Part shown: one piece after another, positions 4,666-5,298 of the stretch
Numbering within the stretch: the first letter of the stretch is position 1
How the letters are laid out: the number at the start of each line of letters is the position of its first letter
Assembly: GCA_003486645.1 (NCBI GenBank)
Contig: DNGI01000108.1
Location: 1-5,298, forward strand
Direction: 5' to 3'
DNA: 5,298 nt
DNA from: Cyanobacteria bacterium UBA11370
GTDB lineage: Bacteria > Cyanobacteriota > Cyanobacteriia > Cyanobacteriales > Coleofasciculaceae
Program-made: the position numbers and the translations under genes
Notes under the pieces: model-generated
The model's database searches: none
Seen by the model: the letters and a program-made list of their open reading frames with translations, nothing else
What the model was told of the DNA's origin: nothing

Positions 4666-4896
4666 TTAAGCTTGTAATTGACGCTTCTTGGGGCGAAAGT
4701 TCAAGAAGGGACTGAAGAGTAACAAACCTGGGAAAAAGAAGAACACCAGAAAGTACATGAAGCCTCGCTCAAAGGAACTAGCAACGTACCAGCGTTTTTG
4801 GAGGTAGAAGTAAATGGCAAGGGGAACAACGAGCAAGTACAGTCCACCTAAAGCGAGGTAGAGTAGGGCAACGACCATAGTTTCTAGTTCAAGCAT
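4666..4896 (-). CDS. ndhL: NAD(P)H-quinone oxidoreductase (NDH-1) subunit L
   Basis: A small membrane subunit of the cyanobacterial and chloroplast NDH-1 complex in thylakoids, which takes electrons from ferredoxin to plastoquinone in cyclic flow and respiration. In cyanobacteria it is also needed for CO2 uptake (older name ictA). The protein has a hydrophobic helix (about 7-31), the conserved link [13 protein letters not shown] (34-46), a second hydrophobic block with [13 protein letters not shown] (52-64), and the ending [11 protein letters not shown]. Length (76) and motifs fit NdhL, which is close to 80 residues. I chose the ATG at 4896. A TTG at 4902 would add two residues, and the ATG at 4878 would shorten the protein by six. 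No Shine-Dalgarno sequence is obvious. It is first in the run ndhL-DUF3007-trpA. Confidence 0.95.
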   Translation of the reverse strand: MLELETMVVALLYLALGGLYLLVVPLAIYFYLQKRWYVASSFERGFMYFLVFFFFPGLLLFSPFLNFRPKKRQLQA

Positions 4897-4943
4897 GAGC
4901 AATCTGGATGGTTTGGTGAATGAGTGGTTGAACGCCTCTAGTC

Positions 4944-4959
4944 AACAGCTATAGCTGTT
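4944..4959. promoter_or_regulatory. Perfect 16-bp palindrome upstream of ndhL (possible operator at the promoter)
   Basis: AACAGCTATAGCTGTT is an exact palindrome 48-63 bp before the ndhL ATG. On the minus strand CTATAG/TATAGC inside it could serve as a -10, with TTGATC (4978-4973) as -35 at 18-19 nt, so a bound protein would cover the promoter. On the plus strand it is followed by TTT and might fold as a six-pair hairpin, but it is too short to call a terminator. It does not fit the NdhR or LexA consensus that I know. Confidence 0.4.
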
Positions 4960-5042
4960 TTTGCTGGCATCAGATCAACCCTAACTATCTTACCGTGTGA
5001 AAGTTCTTTAAGTTAGTAGTTGCCTATAAGGCCTATTTAATG

Positions 5043-5081
5043 CTGCAATAGATAAGTGCAGAAGTTTGGGAAAACTCCCAA
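5043..5081 (+). other. Two small stem-loops upstream of tRNA-Leu
   Basis: CTGCA (5043-5047) pairs with TGCAG (5057-5061). TTGGGA (5066-5071) pairs with TCCCAA (5076-5081) around AAAC. The second stem ends 20 nt before the mature tRNA 5' end and may lie in the precursor leader processed by RNase P. I cannot assign a confident promoter for the tRNA: TATAAG at 5025-5030 has no -35 partner at normal spacing. Confidence 0.3.
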
Positions 5082-5101
5082 GCGGAAGCGTAACTGAATA
5101 C

Positions 5102-5135
5102 GGGGGCGTGGCGGAATGGTAGACGCTACGGACTT
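5102..5135 (+). tRNA. trnL-UAA: tRNA-Leu(UAA), 5' exon
   Basis: The 34-nt exon reads as acceptor strand GGGGGCG, TG, D-stem GCG/CGC with loop GAATGGTAGA, T26, anticodon stem strand ACGGA, then C32, T33 and T34. The intron enters after T34, the first base of the UAA anticodon, as in the cyanobacterial and plastid trnL-UAA gene. The D-loop is GAATGGTAGA, one T shorter than the GAATTGGTAGA form I remember in relatives. The 3' exon lies outside the window. It diverges from ndhL. Confidence 0.93.
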
Positions 5136-5298
5136 AAAGTGATTGGGCCTTGATGGAGAAATCCTTCAAGTGAATGCTCTCAAACTCAGGGAAACCTAAG
5201 TCTGGCAACAGATACGGCAATCCTGAGCCAAGCCCGATGATTTTAGATTCTAGATGTGAGATTTTAGATTGGTCTTCAATCCAAAATCCTTGCATCCA
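5136..5298 (+). ncRNA. Group I intron of tRNA-Leu(UAA), 5' part
   Basis: A self-splicing group I intron of the family shared by cyanobacteria and plastids, cut by the window edge. P1 would pair exon CTT with GGG (5145-5147). P2 is CTTGATGGA (5149-5157) with TCCTTCAAG (5162-5170) around GAAA, with one T-T mismatch. P4 is CTCAGG (5185-5190) with CCTGAG (5222-5227). The P5 extension is TCTG-GCAA-CAGA (5201-5212), capped by a GNRA tetraloop. The core CTCAGGGAAACC, GGCAATCCTGAGCCAAGCC matches the Anabaena intron as I remember it. The 3' half (P7, P8, P9, the guanosine site) is not in view. Confidence 0.93.
5239..5288 (+). repeat. P6b region of the intron, with a duplicated GATTTTAGATT and a long hairpin
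   Basis: GATTTTAGATT occurs exactly at 5239-5249 and 5260-5270 (21-nt period). The second copy pairs with AATCCAAAATC (5278-5288) around a 7-nt loop, with one A-C mismatch. TTAGATT and AATCCAA units fit the degenerate heptanucleotide repeats described for the P6b stem of cyanobacterial trnL introns, the part that varies most between strains. Confidence 0.75.

Noticed and set aside
4897..4902. ndhL start at TTG 4902
   Set aside because: The ATG two codons later is a normal start, and nothing favours the TTG.
4944..4962. Intrinsic terminator from the 16-bp palindrome plus TTT
   Set aside because: The stem is only six pairs with a short T run, and no plus-strand gene ends there.

Overview
The window comes from a cyanobacterium. 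The evidence is an NDH-1 subunit gene (ndhL), a cyanobacterial/plastid DUF3007 gene, a tRNA-Leu(UAA) gene interrupted by a group I intron, and six copies of the HIP1 octamer GCGATCGC in 5.3 kb. The many short tandem repeats fit a large-genome, probably filamentous species, but that last step is inference.

Layout, left to right. Positions 14-62 hold a 7-bp tandem repeat that touches the stop codon of a minus-strand lysophospholipid-acyltransferase-like gene (63-902). Positions 903-1195 hold a REP-like hairpin, a possible minus-strand promoter and a foldable plus-strand leader with a cobalamin-riboswitch-like B12-box segment. The leader precedes a plus-strand gene for an unrecognised 74-residue membrane protein (1196-1420). 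Positions 1421-1593 hold a 9-bp tandem repeat. A minus-strand GT4 glycosyltransferase (1594-2667) follows. Positions 2668-3271 have no gene but carry palindromes and a composite repeat.

The right half is a minus-strand cluster in the order ndhL (4896-4666), DUF3007 (4534-4223), trpA (4075-3272), read as a likely operon. Its intercistronic spacers are filled with short tandem repeats. Between DUF3007 and trpA the repeats form two opposed heptad arrays. Their predicted stem closes within 2 nt of the upstream stop codon and on the trpA start codon. A plus-strand tRNA-Leu(UAA) gene starts at 5102, diverging from ndhL; its group I intron runs off the right edge.

The genes are mostly housekeeping: NDH-1 cyclic electron flow and CO2 uptake, the penultimate reaction of tryptophan synthesis, lipid or glycan modification, and leucine decoding. 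The unusual material is between the genes: three heptad arrays placed at stop or start codons, two 9-mer arrays of one family in opposite orientation, a dispersed motif shared by two spacers, and the leader of the small membrane protein.
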